64,000 nt of DNA, taken from positions 744,001-808,000 of the forward strand of contig NC_014391.1 of NCBI RefSeq assembly GCF_000145235.1, written 5' to 3'. The position numbers were made by a program, and so were the translations under genes. The notes beneath the pieces are model-generated. The model searched no databases and was not told the origin of the DNA. It worked only from the letters and a program-made list of their open reading frames with translations. How positions within the stretch are numbered: the first letter of the stretch is position 1; every line of letters starts with the position of its first letter. The DNA comes from Micromonospora aurantiaca ATCC 27029 (lineage in GTDB: Bacteria > Actinomycetota > Actinomycetes > Mycobacteriales > Micromonosporaceae). Positions 1-8,611 of the stretch are shown here, in pieces.

Positions 1-183
1 GTGCGGTACCGGACCGTGGGTGACGCCTCCTGCACCGCGGCGGTCCGCTCGGACGCCGACACGGTGGAGAAGGTGATCGAGGAGGTGGCCGCCACGCGGA
101 TCACCGAGCGCGGCGCGACCCGCGGCGACGACCGGGTCAGCGAGGCCGCCATGGAGGACCGCAAGCGAGAGGGCTACTTCTGA
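1..183 (+). CDS. cysD: sulfate adenylyltransferase subunit 2, C-terminal end (partial)
   Basis: Only the last 60 codons are in the window, so the 5' end is cut by the window edge. The tail has the CysD look: a TVEKVIEEV helix followed by an ERG...R segment and the terminal MEDRKREGYF, which closely matches the conserved MEAKKREGYF end of CysD. CysD is the ATP-pyrophosphatase-type half of ATP sulfurylase, which makes adenosine 5'-phosphosulfate from sulfate and ATP. The TGA stop overlaps the ATG of cysN by one base (TGATG), so the two subunits are translationally coupled. The GTG at base 1 is not a real start. Confidence 0.9.
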   Translation: MRYRTVGDASCTAAVRSDADTVEKVIEEVAATRITERGATRGDDRVSEAAMEDRKREGYF

Positions 184-1484
184 TGAGCGTCGAGACCCTG
201 GCCCCGGCCGAGAGCGAGACCGCGCGGCCGATGGACCTGCTGCGGTTCGCCACCGCGGGCAGCGTCGACGACGGCAAGTCGACGCTGATCGGCCGTCTGC
301 TCTACGACACCAAGTCGCTGTTCAGTGACCAGCTCGCCGCCGTCGAGGCGGTCAGTGCGGCCCGGGGCGACGAGTACACGAACCTGGCGCTGCTCACCGA
401 CGGCCTGCGCGCCGAGCGGGAGCAGGGCATCACCATCGACGTGGCGTACCGCTACTTCGCCACGCCGCGGCGGAAGTTCATCATCGCCGACACCCCGGGG
501 CACATCCAGTACACCCGGAACATGGTCACCGGCGCCTCCACCGCCGACCTGGCGCTGATCCTGGTGGACGCGCGTAAGGGCCTGGTGGAGCAGTCCCGCC
601 GGCACGCGTTCCTCTGCTCGCTGCTGCGGGTGCCGCACCTGGTCCTGTGCGTGAACAAGATGGACCTGGTGGACTGGTCGCAGGAGGTCTACGAGCGGAT
701 CGCGGACGAGTTCACCGCGTTCGCCGCGAAGCTCGACGTGCCGGACCTGACTGTGGTGCCGGTGTCCGCGCTGCAGGGCGACAACATCGTCACCCGCTCG
801 GAGAACATGCCCTGGTACGAGGGCCCGTCGCTGCTGCACCACCTGGAGCGGGTGCACATCGCCTCGGACCGCAACCTGGTCGACGTGCGGTTCCCGGTGC
901 AGTACGTGATCCGGCCGCAGTCCACCACCGTCACCGACTACCGGGGCTACGCCGGTCAGGTGGCCTCCGGCGTGCTCAAGCCGGGCGACGAGGTCATGGT
1001 GCTGCCGTCGGGCTTCACCAGCCGGATCGCCGCGGTGGAGACCGCGGACGGCCCGGTGGACGAGGCGTTCCCGCCGATGTCGGTGACGGTCCGGCTGACC
1101 GACGAGCTGGACATCTCCCGCGGCGACATGATCTGCCGGCCGAACAACGCCCCGATGGCCGTGCAGGACATCGAGGCGATGATCTGCTGGATGGACGAGA
1201 CGCGGCCGTTGCAGGTCGGCGGCAAGTACGCGATCAAGCACACGACCCGTTCGGCGCGGGCGATCGTGCGCGGGCTGCACTACCGGCTGGACATCAACTC
1301 GCTGCACCGCGACGAGACGGCCGGTGAGCTGAAGCTCAACGAGATCGGCCGGGTCCGGCTGCGCACCACGGTTCCGCTGCTGGCCGACGAGTACCGCCGT
1401 AACCGCACCACCGGCGGCTTCGTGATCATCGACGAGTCGACGAACCGTACGGTCGGCGCCGGCATGATCGTCGAGGCCGGCTGA
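183..1484 (+). CDS. cysN: sulfate adenylyltransferase subunit 1 (GTPase)
   Basis: This 433-aa protein is the GTP-hydrolysing subunit that drives the CysD ATP sulfurylase reaction in assimilatory sulfate reduction. The elongation-factor-type G domain is complete: P-loop GSVDDGKST at residues 26-34, DTPGH at 103-107 and NKMD at 158-161, followed by EF-Tu-like beta-barrel domains. It ends near residue 433, so there is no fused APS kinase (CysC), unlike the CysNC fusions of some actinobacteria. The start is fixed by the one-base overlap with cysD. It is followed within ten bases by the palindromic element, which probably ends transcription. Confidence 0.96.
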   Translation: MSVETLAPAESETARPMDLLRFATAGSVDDGKSTLIGRLLYDTKSLFSDQLAAVEAVSAARGDEYTNLALLTDGLRAEREQGITIDVAYRYFATPRRKFIIADTPGHIQYTRNMVTGASTADLALILVDARKGLVEQSRRHAFLCSLLRVPHLVLCVNKMDLVDWSQEVYERIADEFTAFAAKLDVPDLTVVPVSALQGDNIVTRSENMPWYEGPSLLHHLERVHIASDRNLVDVRFPVQYVIRPQSTTVTDYRGYAGQVASGVLKPGDEVMVLPSGFTSRIAAVETADGPVDEAFPPMSVTVRLTDELDISRGDMICRPNNAPMAVQDIEAMICWMDETRPLQVGGKYAIKHTTRSARAIVRGLHYRLDINSLHRDETAGELKLNEIGRVRLRTTVPLLADEYRRNRTTGGFVIIDESTNRTVGAGMIVEAG

Positions 1485-1493
1485 CCCTGGGTT

Positions 1494-1578
1494 GTAAGGA
1501 AGGGCCCCTTGTTAACAGTGCGCTGTTAACAAGGGGCCCTTCCTCTACCGCAGGCGTTAATAAGGGGCCCTTCCTTAC
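1494..1578 (-). repeat. 85-bp palindromic element, copy 1 (bidirectional terminator-like)
   Basis: The core is a perfect 22-bp inverted repeat (1497-1518 and 1523-1544) with a TGCG loop, and a third partial arm lies at 1556-1578. Read on the minus strand, the whole unit is nearly identical to the unit at 56076-56159. It sits between the convergent cysN and galK genes. The outer GTAAGG end supplies the TAA stop of galK at 1575-1577. I infer a small dispersed palindromic element that also works as a two-way terminator. Confidence 0.85.
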
Positions 1579-2726
1579 AGCCGGGTGACGCCACCGGCGG
1601 GCAGGACCGTGAGCGTGCCGGGGGCGGTGAAGCCGCGCTCGGCGTACGCCTCGGTCACGGCGGCCGCCACCGCGTCGGCGGCGTCGGCATCGACCAGGGC
1701 GAGCACGCAGCCGCCGAAGCCGCCGCCGGTCATCCGCGCGCCGTACGCGCCGGCGGCCAGCGCCGCCTCGACCGCGGTGTCGATCTCCGGCACGGTGATC
1801 TCGAAGTCGTCGCGCATGGAGGCGTGCGAGGCGGTCAGCAGCGGACCGGTGTCGCGGACCCGGCCGGCGCGCAGCAGCGCGACGGTGTCGAGCACCCGCT
1901 GGTTCTCGGTCACCACGTGCCGGACCCGGCGGCGGGTCTCGTCGTCGTCGAGGCGCGCCAGCGCGGCGTCGAGGCCGGCCACGTCGACGTCGCGCAGCGC
2001 TGTCACCCCGAGCGTCGCGGCGGCCTGCTCGCAGCTCTTGCGCCGAGCGGCGTACTCGCCGTCCGCGTGCCGGTGCGGCGCCCGGCTGTCGATCACCAGC
2101 ACGGCCAGCCCGGCGCCGTCCAGGTCGAACGGGATCTGCTCGACCTCCTCGGTGCGGCAGTCGAGGAACAGCGCGTGCCCGGCCCGGCCGCGGATCACCG
2201 CGGACTGGTCCATGATCCCGGTGGGTGCGCCGACGTAATCGTTCTCGGCCCGCTGGGCGAGCCGCGGCCACCGCCCGGCGGGCAGGTCGAGCCCGCCGAG
2301 GTCGACCAGCGCGGCCAGCACCGCCGACTCGATCGCCGCCGACGAGGAGAGCCCGGAGCCGACCGGCACGTCGGAGGCGACGGCGAGCCGCGCGCCCGGC
2401 ACGTCGTGGCCGTCGGCGCGCAGCGCCCACACCACCCCGGCCACGTAGGCGGCCCAGCCGTCGACCCGGCCGGGCTCGTCGGCCTCCGCCGCGCCGAACT
2501 CGACCGGTTCGTCGTCCAGCTCCGACCAGACGGTCCAGCGTCCGTCGGGGGCGGGCGCGGCGGCGACCACGGTACGCAGCGGCAGCGCGAAGGGCAGCAC
2601 GAAGCCGTCGTTGTAGTCGGTGTGCTCGCCGATCAGGTTGACCCGTCCGGGAGCCGCCCAGCGGCCCGCCGGCTCGGTGCCGTACCGCTGCCGGAAGCCG
2701 GCCGTGGCGCGGTCGGCGACATTCAT
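1575..2726 (-). CDS. galK: galactokinase
   Basis: GHMP kinase of 383 aa that phosphorylates galactose to galactose 1-phosphate in the Leloir pathway. The galactokinase signature GRVNLIGEHTDYNDG is at residues 27-41 and the GHMP ATP loop (VGSGLSSSAAIESA) lies near residue 120. The C-terminal glycine-rich motif MTGGGFGGCVLAL is present. Its ATG overlaps the galE stop in an ATGA arrangement, so galE-galK is one operon in that order. The stop codon lies inside the palindromic element. No galT (uridylyltransferase) is found in the window. Confidence 0.96.
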   Translation of the reverse strand: MNVADRATAGFRQRYGTEPAGRWAAPGRVNLIGEHTDYNDGFVLPFALPLRTVVAAAPAPDGRWTVWSELDDEPVEFGAAEADEPGRVDGWAAYVAGVVWALRADGHDVPGARLAVASDVPVGSGLSSSAAIESAVLAALVDLGGLDLPAGRWPRLAQRAENDYVGAPTGIMDQSAVIRGRAGHALFLDCRTEEVEQIPFDLDGAGLAVLVIDSRAPHRHADGEYAARRKSCEQAAATLGVTALRDVDVAGLDAALARLDDDETRRRVRHVVTENQRVLDTVALLRAGRVRDTGPLLTASHASMRDDFEITVPEIDTAVEAALAAGAYGARMTGGGFGGCVLALVDADAADAVAAAVTEAYAERGFTAPGTLTVLPAGGVTRL

Positions 2727-3709
2727 GAGGGCTGTCCCGCGACGTGTGCCCGGTAGAACGCCCAGGCATCGCCGACCATGTCGTGCAGGGTCGGCTTGGC
2801 CGGCGTCCAGCCCAGCTCGTCGCGGGCCAGCGCGGAGGACGCGACCAGCTCGGCCGGGTCGCCCTCGCGGCGGGGGGCCACCTCGACCGGCACCGGGTGC
2901 CCGGTGACCTCGCGGACCACGTCGACCACCTGCCGGTTGGTGAAGCCGTTGCCGTTGCCGAGGTTGTAGATGCGGTGCCGGCCCGGGGTGGCCGCGTCCA
3001 GCGCGAGCAGGTGGGCGCGGGCCAGGTCTTCGACGTGGATGTAGTCGCGGACGCAGGTGCCGTCGACTGTGGGGTAGTCGTCGCCGAAGAGCTGGAGCTT
3101 CTCCCGCCGTCCGGCGGCCACGTCGAGCGCGATCGGGATGAGGTGCGTCTCCGGGTCGTGCCGCTCGCCGATGGCCAGCCCGTCGCGCAGGTACGCCCCG
3201 GCGACGTTGAAGTAGCGCAGCGAGACGGCGGCCAGGTCGTGCGCGATCGCCTCGGAGGTGAGCGCCATGTCGACGGCCAGCTTGGTGGCACCGTAGGTGC
3301 TGGTGGGCGCCTTGACGGCGGTCTCCGGGATGGGCAGCTCGGTGGGGTTGCCGTAGACGGCGGCGGTGGAGGAGAAGACCATCCGGGGCACCCGGGCGGC
3401 GCGGACCGCGTCGATGAGCGCGATCGAGCCGACCGTGTTGGTGTGCCAGTACAGCTCGGGGCGGATCATCGACTCGCCGGCGGCGATGAGGGCGGCGAAG
3501 TGCAGCACGCCGTCGAACCCGGCGTCGGGGGTGAGCACCCGGGCGGCCTCGTGTACCGGCAGCTCGACGTGGGTGGCGTCGGGGGCGAGGGCCTCCCGGT
3601 GACCGGTGCGCAGGTCGTCCAGCACGGTCACCTGGTGGCCGTGGTCGAGCAGCATCCGGGTCACCACGCTGCCGATGTAGCCGGCGCCGCCGGTGACGAG
3701 CAGTTTCAC
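2723..3709 (-). CDS. galE: UDP-glucose 4-epimerase
   Basis: Extended short-chain dehydrogenase of 328 aa, the usual length for GalE, which interconverts UDP-galactose and UDP-glucose. The NAD-binding motif GGAGYIG is at residues 7-13, the catalytic Ser lies in FSSTAAVYG (about 112-120), and Tyr139 and Lys143 form YxxxK. The start is GTG, with a GGAGGA ribosome site seven to twelve bases upstream (sequence GGAGGACCGACGTG). It is the first gene of galEK and is divergent from the CBS-domain gene. An AT-rich palindrome in the 177-bp gap is a candidate control site. Confidence 0.95.
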   Translation of the reverse strand: MKLLVTGGAGYIGSVVTRMLLDHGHQVTVLDDLRTGHREALAPDATHVELPVHEAARVLTPDAGFDGVLHFAALIAAGESMIRPELYWHTNTVGSIALIDAVRAARVPRMVFSSTAAVYGNPTELPIPETAVKAPTSTYGATKLAVDMALTSEAIAHDLAAVSLRYFNVAGAYLRDGLAIGERHDPETHLIPIALDVAAGRREKLQLFGDDYPTVDGTCVRDYIHVEDLARAHLLALDAATPGRHRIYNLGNGNGFTNRQVVDVVREVTGHPVPVEVAPRREGDPAELVASSALARDELGWTPAKPTLHDMVGDAWAFYRAHVAGQPS

Positions 3710-3810
3710 GTCGGTCCTCCTGCCTGGGCCGCGTCCCGCGGCGGCCGTCCCGTGATCACCCTACGGCCGGGGGCTGTGTCGCGGCTGTCGAGTTGAGTCC
3801 GCCTCTATTC

Positions 3811-3830
3811 CATCATAATCCTTCATGATT
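3811..3830. promoter_or_regulatory. AT-rich imperfect palindrome in the galE/CBS intergenic region
   Basis: ATCAT (3812-3816) and ATGAT (3825-3829) form an inverted repeat in one of the few AT-rich stretches of the window. It lies about 100 bases upstream of galE and about 60 upstream of the CBS gene. On the minus strand a TATGAT hexamer resembling a -10 box overlaps it. This suggests the galE promoter or an operator, but no matching -35 box is obvious. Confidence 0.35.
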
Positions 3831-3886
3831 GAACAGATCCGCACATTGAGCCGAGCGTAGGGTGGCCGCTGTCTACCATCCTTCTC

Positions 3887-4903
3887 ATGCGGGAGGGTGG
3901 TGGTCCCGGGCCCCGGCGGCGACCGTCGGGGCGGCCCCGACGCGAACCCGGCCCGCTGGCCCGCACCGTGGCCCGTCTCGTGGTGCGCGGCGCCGACGGC
4001 GCCACCCGCCTGGTCACCGCCCTGCTCGGGGCCAGCCCCACCGCCGGGCGGGAACGGATCAGCGAGGCCGAACTACGGGACCTGGTCGCGGCGAACACGC
4101 TGCTCGACCCGGACGAGCGGCGGATCATCGACGAGGTGCTGGTGGCCGGCGCCCGGCTCGTCCGCGAGGTGATGGTGCCCCGCACCGAGGTGGTCTTCCT
4201 CAGCGCGGCGCTCCCGCTGGCGCAGGCCCAGCGGCTGGTCCGGGCCGACCCGCACACCCGCTACCCGGTGGTCGACGGCACCCACGACGACGTGGTCGGC
4301 CTGGTGCACCTGCGGGACGTGCTGCTGCGCCCGGACGCGGACCGGCTGCTCCTGGTCGGCGACCTGATCCGGGAGGTGAAGCGCCTGCCGGACAGCAAGC
4401 GTGTGCTGGCGGCGCTCACCGAGATGCGCCGGGAGGGCCACCACCTGGCCGTCGTCGTCGACGAGTACGGCGGCACGGCCGGCATCGTCACCTGCGAGGA
4501 CCTGGTCGAGGAACTGGTCGGGGAGATCCGCGACGACGAGCACGGCCCGCTCGAACCGGAACCCGCCGGCCTGCCCGCGGTCGTCGACGGCCGGCTCAAC
4601 CTGACCGACTTCGCCGAGCGCACCGGGGTGCCGCTGCCCGCCGGGCCGTACGAGACGGTGGGCGGGTACGTGATGGCCGCCCTGGGCCGGCTGCCCGTGG
4701 CGGGCGACGAGGTGCCGGTGGCTGTCGACCCGGCCGCCGGATCGGTCCCCGCCGATCCGGCGGGCTGGCTGCTGCGGGTGCTCACGCTCGACGGCCGGCG
4801 GGTGTCCCGCCTGGCGGTCTCCGCCGCGCGGCTGCCCGAGCCCCGGCGTGAGGTGAACGGTCCGCTTCCGCCCGTACCCGCCCGATCCACCGGCCCGTCA
4901 TGA
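3887..4903 (+). CDS. CorC/HlyC-type CBS-domain protein lacking the DUF21 membrane domain
   Basis: 338 aa. The centre carries a CBS pair: the first repeat starts at VREVMVPRTEVVFL (about residues 88-101) and the second includes HLAVVVDEYGGTAGIV (about 186-201), typical of the CorC/HlyC family. A transporter-associated CorC_HlyC domain follows (about 225-310, with ETVGGYVMAALGRLP). Full-length relatives start with the DUF21 transmembrane domain. Here the N-terminus is a short Arg/Pro-rich stretch with no membrane helix, so the protein looks cytoplasmic. Family members are linked to Mg/Co efflux or membrane transport regulation; the exact role is unknown. No Shine-Dalgarno is seen, but TACCAT (3874-3879) lies seven bases before the ATG, so a leaderless mRNA is likely. 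Confidence 0.85.
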   Translation: MREGGGPGPRRRPSGRPRREPGPLARTVARLVVRGADGATRLVTALLGASPTAGRERISEAELRDLVAANTLLDPDERRIIDEVLVAGARLVREVMVPRTEVVFLSAALPLAQAQRLVRADPHTRYPVVDGTHDDVVGLVHLRDVLLRPDADRLLLVGDLIREVKRLPDSKRVLAALTEMRREGHHLAVVVDEYGGTAGIVTCEDLVEELVGEIRDDEHGPLEPEPAGLPAVVDGRLNLTDFAERTGVPLPAGPYETVGGYVMAALGRLPVAGDEVPVAVDPAAGSVPADPAGWLLRVLTLDGRRVSRLAVSAARLPEPRREVNGPLPPVPARSTGPS

Positions 4904-5962
<1,059 letters not shown>

Positions 5963-5984
5963 CGGCCCGGACGGGCGGGAACGG

Positions 5985-6572
5985 GTGACGCAGCCGGTGG
6001 CCGGAGGGGTGGCGCGCGACGTGGCGGGTAGTGACACGGCGCCGGGCGGCGCGGACACGATCCAGATCGGGATCGCGGTCGACGTCCCCGAGCCCTGGGG
6101 CGGGCTGCTCACCCGCCGCCGGGTCGAGGCCGGTGACCCGCTCGCCGTCCCCGCGCACGTCACCCTCCTCGGGCCCACCGAGATCCCGGTACGCGCGCTG
6201 CCCGCCGTCGAGGAGCACCTGGACCGGGTCGCCGCCGCGCACCTGCCGTTCACGCTGCACCTGCGCGGCACCGGCACGTTCCGCCCGGTCACCCAGGTGG
6301 TGTTCGTGGCGGTGGCGGCCGGGATCAGCGAGTGCGAACTGCTGGCCGCCGCGATCAACTCGGCCCCCGAGCTGCGGCGCGAGCTGCGCTTCCCGTACCA
6401 CCCGCACGTCACTGTGGCGCAGGACGTGCCGCCCGAGGTGCTCGACAGGGCGTACGAGGACCTGGCCGACTTCTCCGCGTTGTTCCAGGTGGACGCGTTC
6501 ACGCTGTTCTCGCACAGCGGGGCGACCCGGTGGCAGCCCCGCCGCGACTTCCGGCTCGGCGGCCGGAGCTGA
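5985..6572 (+). CDS. 2'-5' RNA ligase / 2H phosphoesterase family protein
   Basis: 195-aa protein with the two HxT/S motifs that define 2H phosphoesterases: HVTLLGP in the N-terminal half (about residue 52) and HVTVAQ in the C-terminal half (about residue 141). The family acts on 2',5'-linked or cyclic phosphodiester bonds in RNA or nucleotides. The physiological substrate here cannot be told from sequence. GTG at 5985 is the start chosen; it lies 22 bases after trpS, in the same direction, so it is probably cotranscribed. The N-terminal 20 residues look unstructured. Confidence 0.8.
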   Translation: MTQPVAGGVARDVAGSDTAPGGADTIQIGIAVDVPEPWGGLLTRRRVEAGDPLAVPAHVTLLGPTEIPVRALPAVEEHLDRVAAAHLPFTLHLRGTGTFRPVTQVVFVAVAAGISECELLAAAINSAPELRRELRFPYHPHVTVAQDVPPEVLDRAYEDLADFSALFQVDAFTLFSHSGATRWQPRRDFRLGGRS

Positions 6573-6628
6573 ACATCCGACCGGCCGGGGCCCCTCCGCC
6601 ACGGGCGGAGATCGGCGAGGATGACGGG

Positions 6629-7570
6629 GTGAACGTCTTCGGCCGGATCGAGGCGGCGGTGGGGCGCCGCATCGACGCGGCCCGGGGCCGCTCGTCGGTC
6701 TTCGACCACGTCTGGCGGGCCGGGACGCTCTACGCCGACCTGCTCGCCGGGCGGCTCGCCGCCGCCATCGCGTACTACGGCTTCTTCGCCGTGTTCGCGC
6801 TCGCGCTCGTCGCGTACTGGATCTTCGGCGCGGTGCTGCGCGACAACGAGGAGGTCAGCCGCGGCGCGGCCCACTTCCTGGAGGAGAACCTGCCCTTCCT
6901 CGACCCGGTGCAGATCGCCGAGAGCAGCAGCACCGTCGGCGTGGTCGGCCTGGTCATCCTGGTCTTCACCGGCATCGGCTGGGTGGAGGCGATCCGCTCC
7001 TCGCAGCGGCTGATGTACGGCTTCAACCAGCAGCCCGGCAACCTCGTGGTGCGGCGGCTTGTCGACCTGGGCGTGCTGGTCGCGGTCTTCGTGCTGCTGT
7101 TCGTCTCGGTCGCCGCCGTGGACGCGCTGGAGTCGCTGCTGCGCTTCCTGCTCCGCAGCACCGGCTCGGTGGGCCTGACCACGATCAGCGCGCTGCTGAG
7201 CGTGCTCGTCAACGCCGTGCTCGCCGCCGCGCTGCTGCTCGCAGTGCCGCGGCTGCGGATGAGCCGGCGCCGGCTGCGCCCGGCGATCCTGACCATCGCC
7301 GTCGGGATCACCCTGCTGAACACCGTGGGGCGTTACTACGTGGTACGCACCGAGCGGAACCCCGCGTACACAGTGGTCGCCACCGCCGTGGGCCTGCTGC
7401 TCTACCTCTACCTGCTCAACCAGCTGGTGCTCTTCGGCGCCGCGCTCGCCGCCACCAGCCGGTACGGCCGGGTGGTGGACCTGGCCGAGGGCGGTGCCCG
7501 GGAGGTGGACGTGGAGGCGGACGTGCTTGACGAGGAGACGGAACCGGGCACACCGGGGGGAGCGGGATGA
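6629..7570 (+). CDS. YihY/BrkB-family inner membrane protein
   Basis: 313 aa with six hydrophobic segments. The frame is open far upstream, but codon use and the family N-terminus place the start at GTG 6629, preceded by GAGG at 6617-6620. Membrane segments include IAYYGFFAVFALALVAYWIFG, VGVVGLVILVFTGIGWVEAI and LGVLVAVFVLLFVSVAAVDAL. The family was once annotated as ribonuclease BN but is now regarded as a transporter-like envelope protein of unknown substrate. The last 30 residues are acidic and cytoplasmic. It overlaps the following GntR gene by four bases (ATGA), so the two form an operon. Confidence 0.85.
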   Translation: MNVFGRIEAAVGRRIDAARGRSSVFDHVWRAGTLYADLLAGRLAAAIAYYGFFAVFALALVAYWIFGAVLRDNEEVSRGAAHFLEENLPFLDPVQIAESSSTVGVVGLVILVFTGIGWVEAIRSSQRLMYGFNQQPGNLVVRRLVDLGVLVAVFVLLFVSVAAVDALESLLRFLLRSTGSVGLTTISALLSVLVNAVLAAALLLAVPRLRMSRRRLRPAILTIAVGITLLNTVGRYYVVRTERNPAYTVVATAVGLLLYLYLLNQLVLFGAALAATSRYGRVVDLAEGGAREVDVEADVLDEETEPGTPGGAG

Positions 7571-7941
7571 GCGCGCGGATCCGGATCGACGCCGAGTCGG
7601 CGGTGCCGCCGTACGAGCAGGTGCGGGCGCAGTTCGCCGCGCGCATCGGCGACGGGCGGCTGCCGGTGGGCACCCGGCTCCCGGCCGTGCGGCAGCTCGC
7701 CGCCGACCTGGGGCTGGCGGTGAACACCGTGGCGCGGGCGTACCGGGAACTGGAGGGCGCCGGCCTGGTGGAGACGCGCGGCCGGCACGGCACGGTGGTG
7801 GCCCCCGGCCGGGACGACGCCACCGACCGGCTGCACCGGGCCGCCGCCGAGTACGCCGCCGAGGCGCGGCGCCTGGGTGTCGCGCCGGAGCGGGCTGTCG
7901 CGCTGGTCCGTGCGGCGCTGGACGCCGGTACGCGTGGCTGA
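7567..7941 (+). CDS. GntR-family transcriptional regulator (YtrA-like, short)
   Basis: 124 aa. The N-terminal winged helix is complete (PPYEQVRAQFAARIGDG, then LPAVRQLAADLGLAVNTVARAYRELE as the recognition helix, then LVETRGRHGTVV as the wing). The remaining 40 residues form only a short helical dimerisation tail, as in the YtrA subfamily, with no aminotransferase or UTRA effector domain. YtrA regulators usually sit with ABC exporters or membrane proteins; here the partner is the BrkB-type membrane gene it overlaps. I infer that it regulates this small operon in response to an envelope stress or a drug. Confidence 0.88.
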   Translation: MSARIRIDAESAVPPYEQVRAQFAARIGDGRLPVGTRLPAVRQLAADLGLAVNTVARAYRELEGAGLVETRGRHGTVVAPGRDDATDRLHRAAAEYAAEARRLGVAPERAVALVRAALDAGTRG

Positions 7942-7969
7942 GCGTGGTCCCCGAAGCGGGGAGAGTCCG

Positions 7970-8458
7970 ATGAATGCGTTCCCCGGGCCGATGTGCGGCG
8001 ACCATGATGGGCCGGTGGGCGCACTCGTGACACTGGACCTGCCGGACGACTCCCCGATCCGGAGTCTGCCGTGGATCATCACGTTCGGCCCGCTCGGTGC
8101 CGAGGACGACTGGGAGCCGGTGGTCTGCGGCCCGTACGAGCGACCGCACGCGCTGGCGCTGGCCGAGGCGGTGGTGGCCGACGAGCAGTTGATGGCGGTG
8201 GTGGAGCCGCTGCTGCCGGCGCTCACACCGGAGGAGATCCGCGGCGAGATCGCGGCCGCGCAGATCGCCGCCGAGGACGAGGCGGCCGAGATCGACCAGG
8301 CGGACCTCTACGGCGACTTCGAGGACGTCATCGACGAGGAACTGGAACGGGCCGCCGAACGCGAGCCGGAGCCCGAGCCGGTGGAGGCGCCCGACCGGGA
8401 GGAGATCCGGGCCGGGTTCGCCCGGATCGCCGCGCTGCTCACCGCCAAGGGCGGCTGA
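7970..8458 (+). CDS. acidic hypothetical protein
   Basis: 162 aa and not recognised. The start is ATG 7970, chosen because GGGGAGAG lies just upstream and codon bias begins there; a longer in-frame reading would run back into gntR. The N-terminal half has a compact region (LPWIITFGPLGAEDDWEPVVCGPYERPH by sense, with Trp and aromatic residues). The C-terminal half is rich in Glu, Asp and Ala and predicted helical or coiled. No signal peptide or membrane helix. It seems an actinobacterial lineage-specific cytoplasmic protein. A strong terminator hairpin follows. Confidence 0.72.
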   Translation: MNAFPGPMCGDHDGPVGALVTLDLPDDSPIRSLPWIITFGPLGAEDDWEPVVCGPYERPHALALAEAVVADEQLMAVVEPLLPALTPEEIRGEIAAAQIAAEDEAAEIDQADLYGDFEDVIDEELERAAEREPEPEPVEAPDREEIRAGFARIAALLTAKGG

Positions 8459-8483
8459 GGACGCGCGCGCTCCCCGATGGACG

Positions 8484-8517
8484 CCGGCCCCCCGGGAGCG
8501 GACTCCCGAGGGGCCGG
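8484..8517. terminator. bidirectional stem-loop terminator
   Basis: A 15-position stem (8484-8498 with 8503-8517, 14 pairs, one C/A mismatch) closes a CGGA loop. It lies 25 bases past the acidic protein gene and about 95 bases past the stop of the convergent alpha-glucosidase gene. No U-tract follows, as is usual in high-GC actinomycetes. Confidence 0.75.
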
Positions 8518-8611
8518 GGCCACCTCACCCCCCACCACAAGGGGTCGGCAGCCCAGCCGCCCGTCGGCGCGGGGCACAACGGACGGCCAGGTCGTTGGCG
8601 GGTTACCCGGC

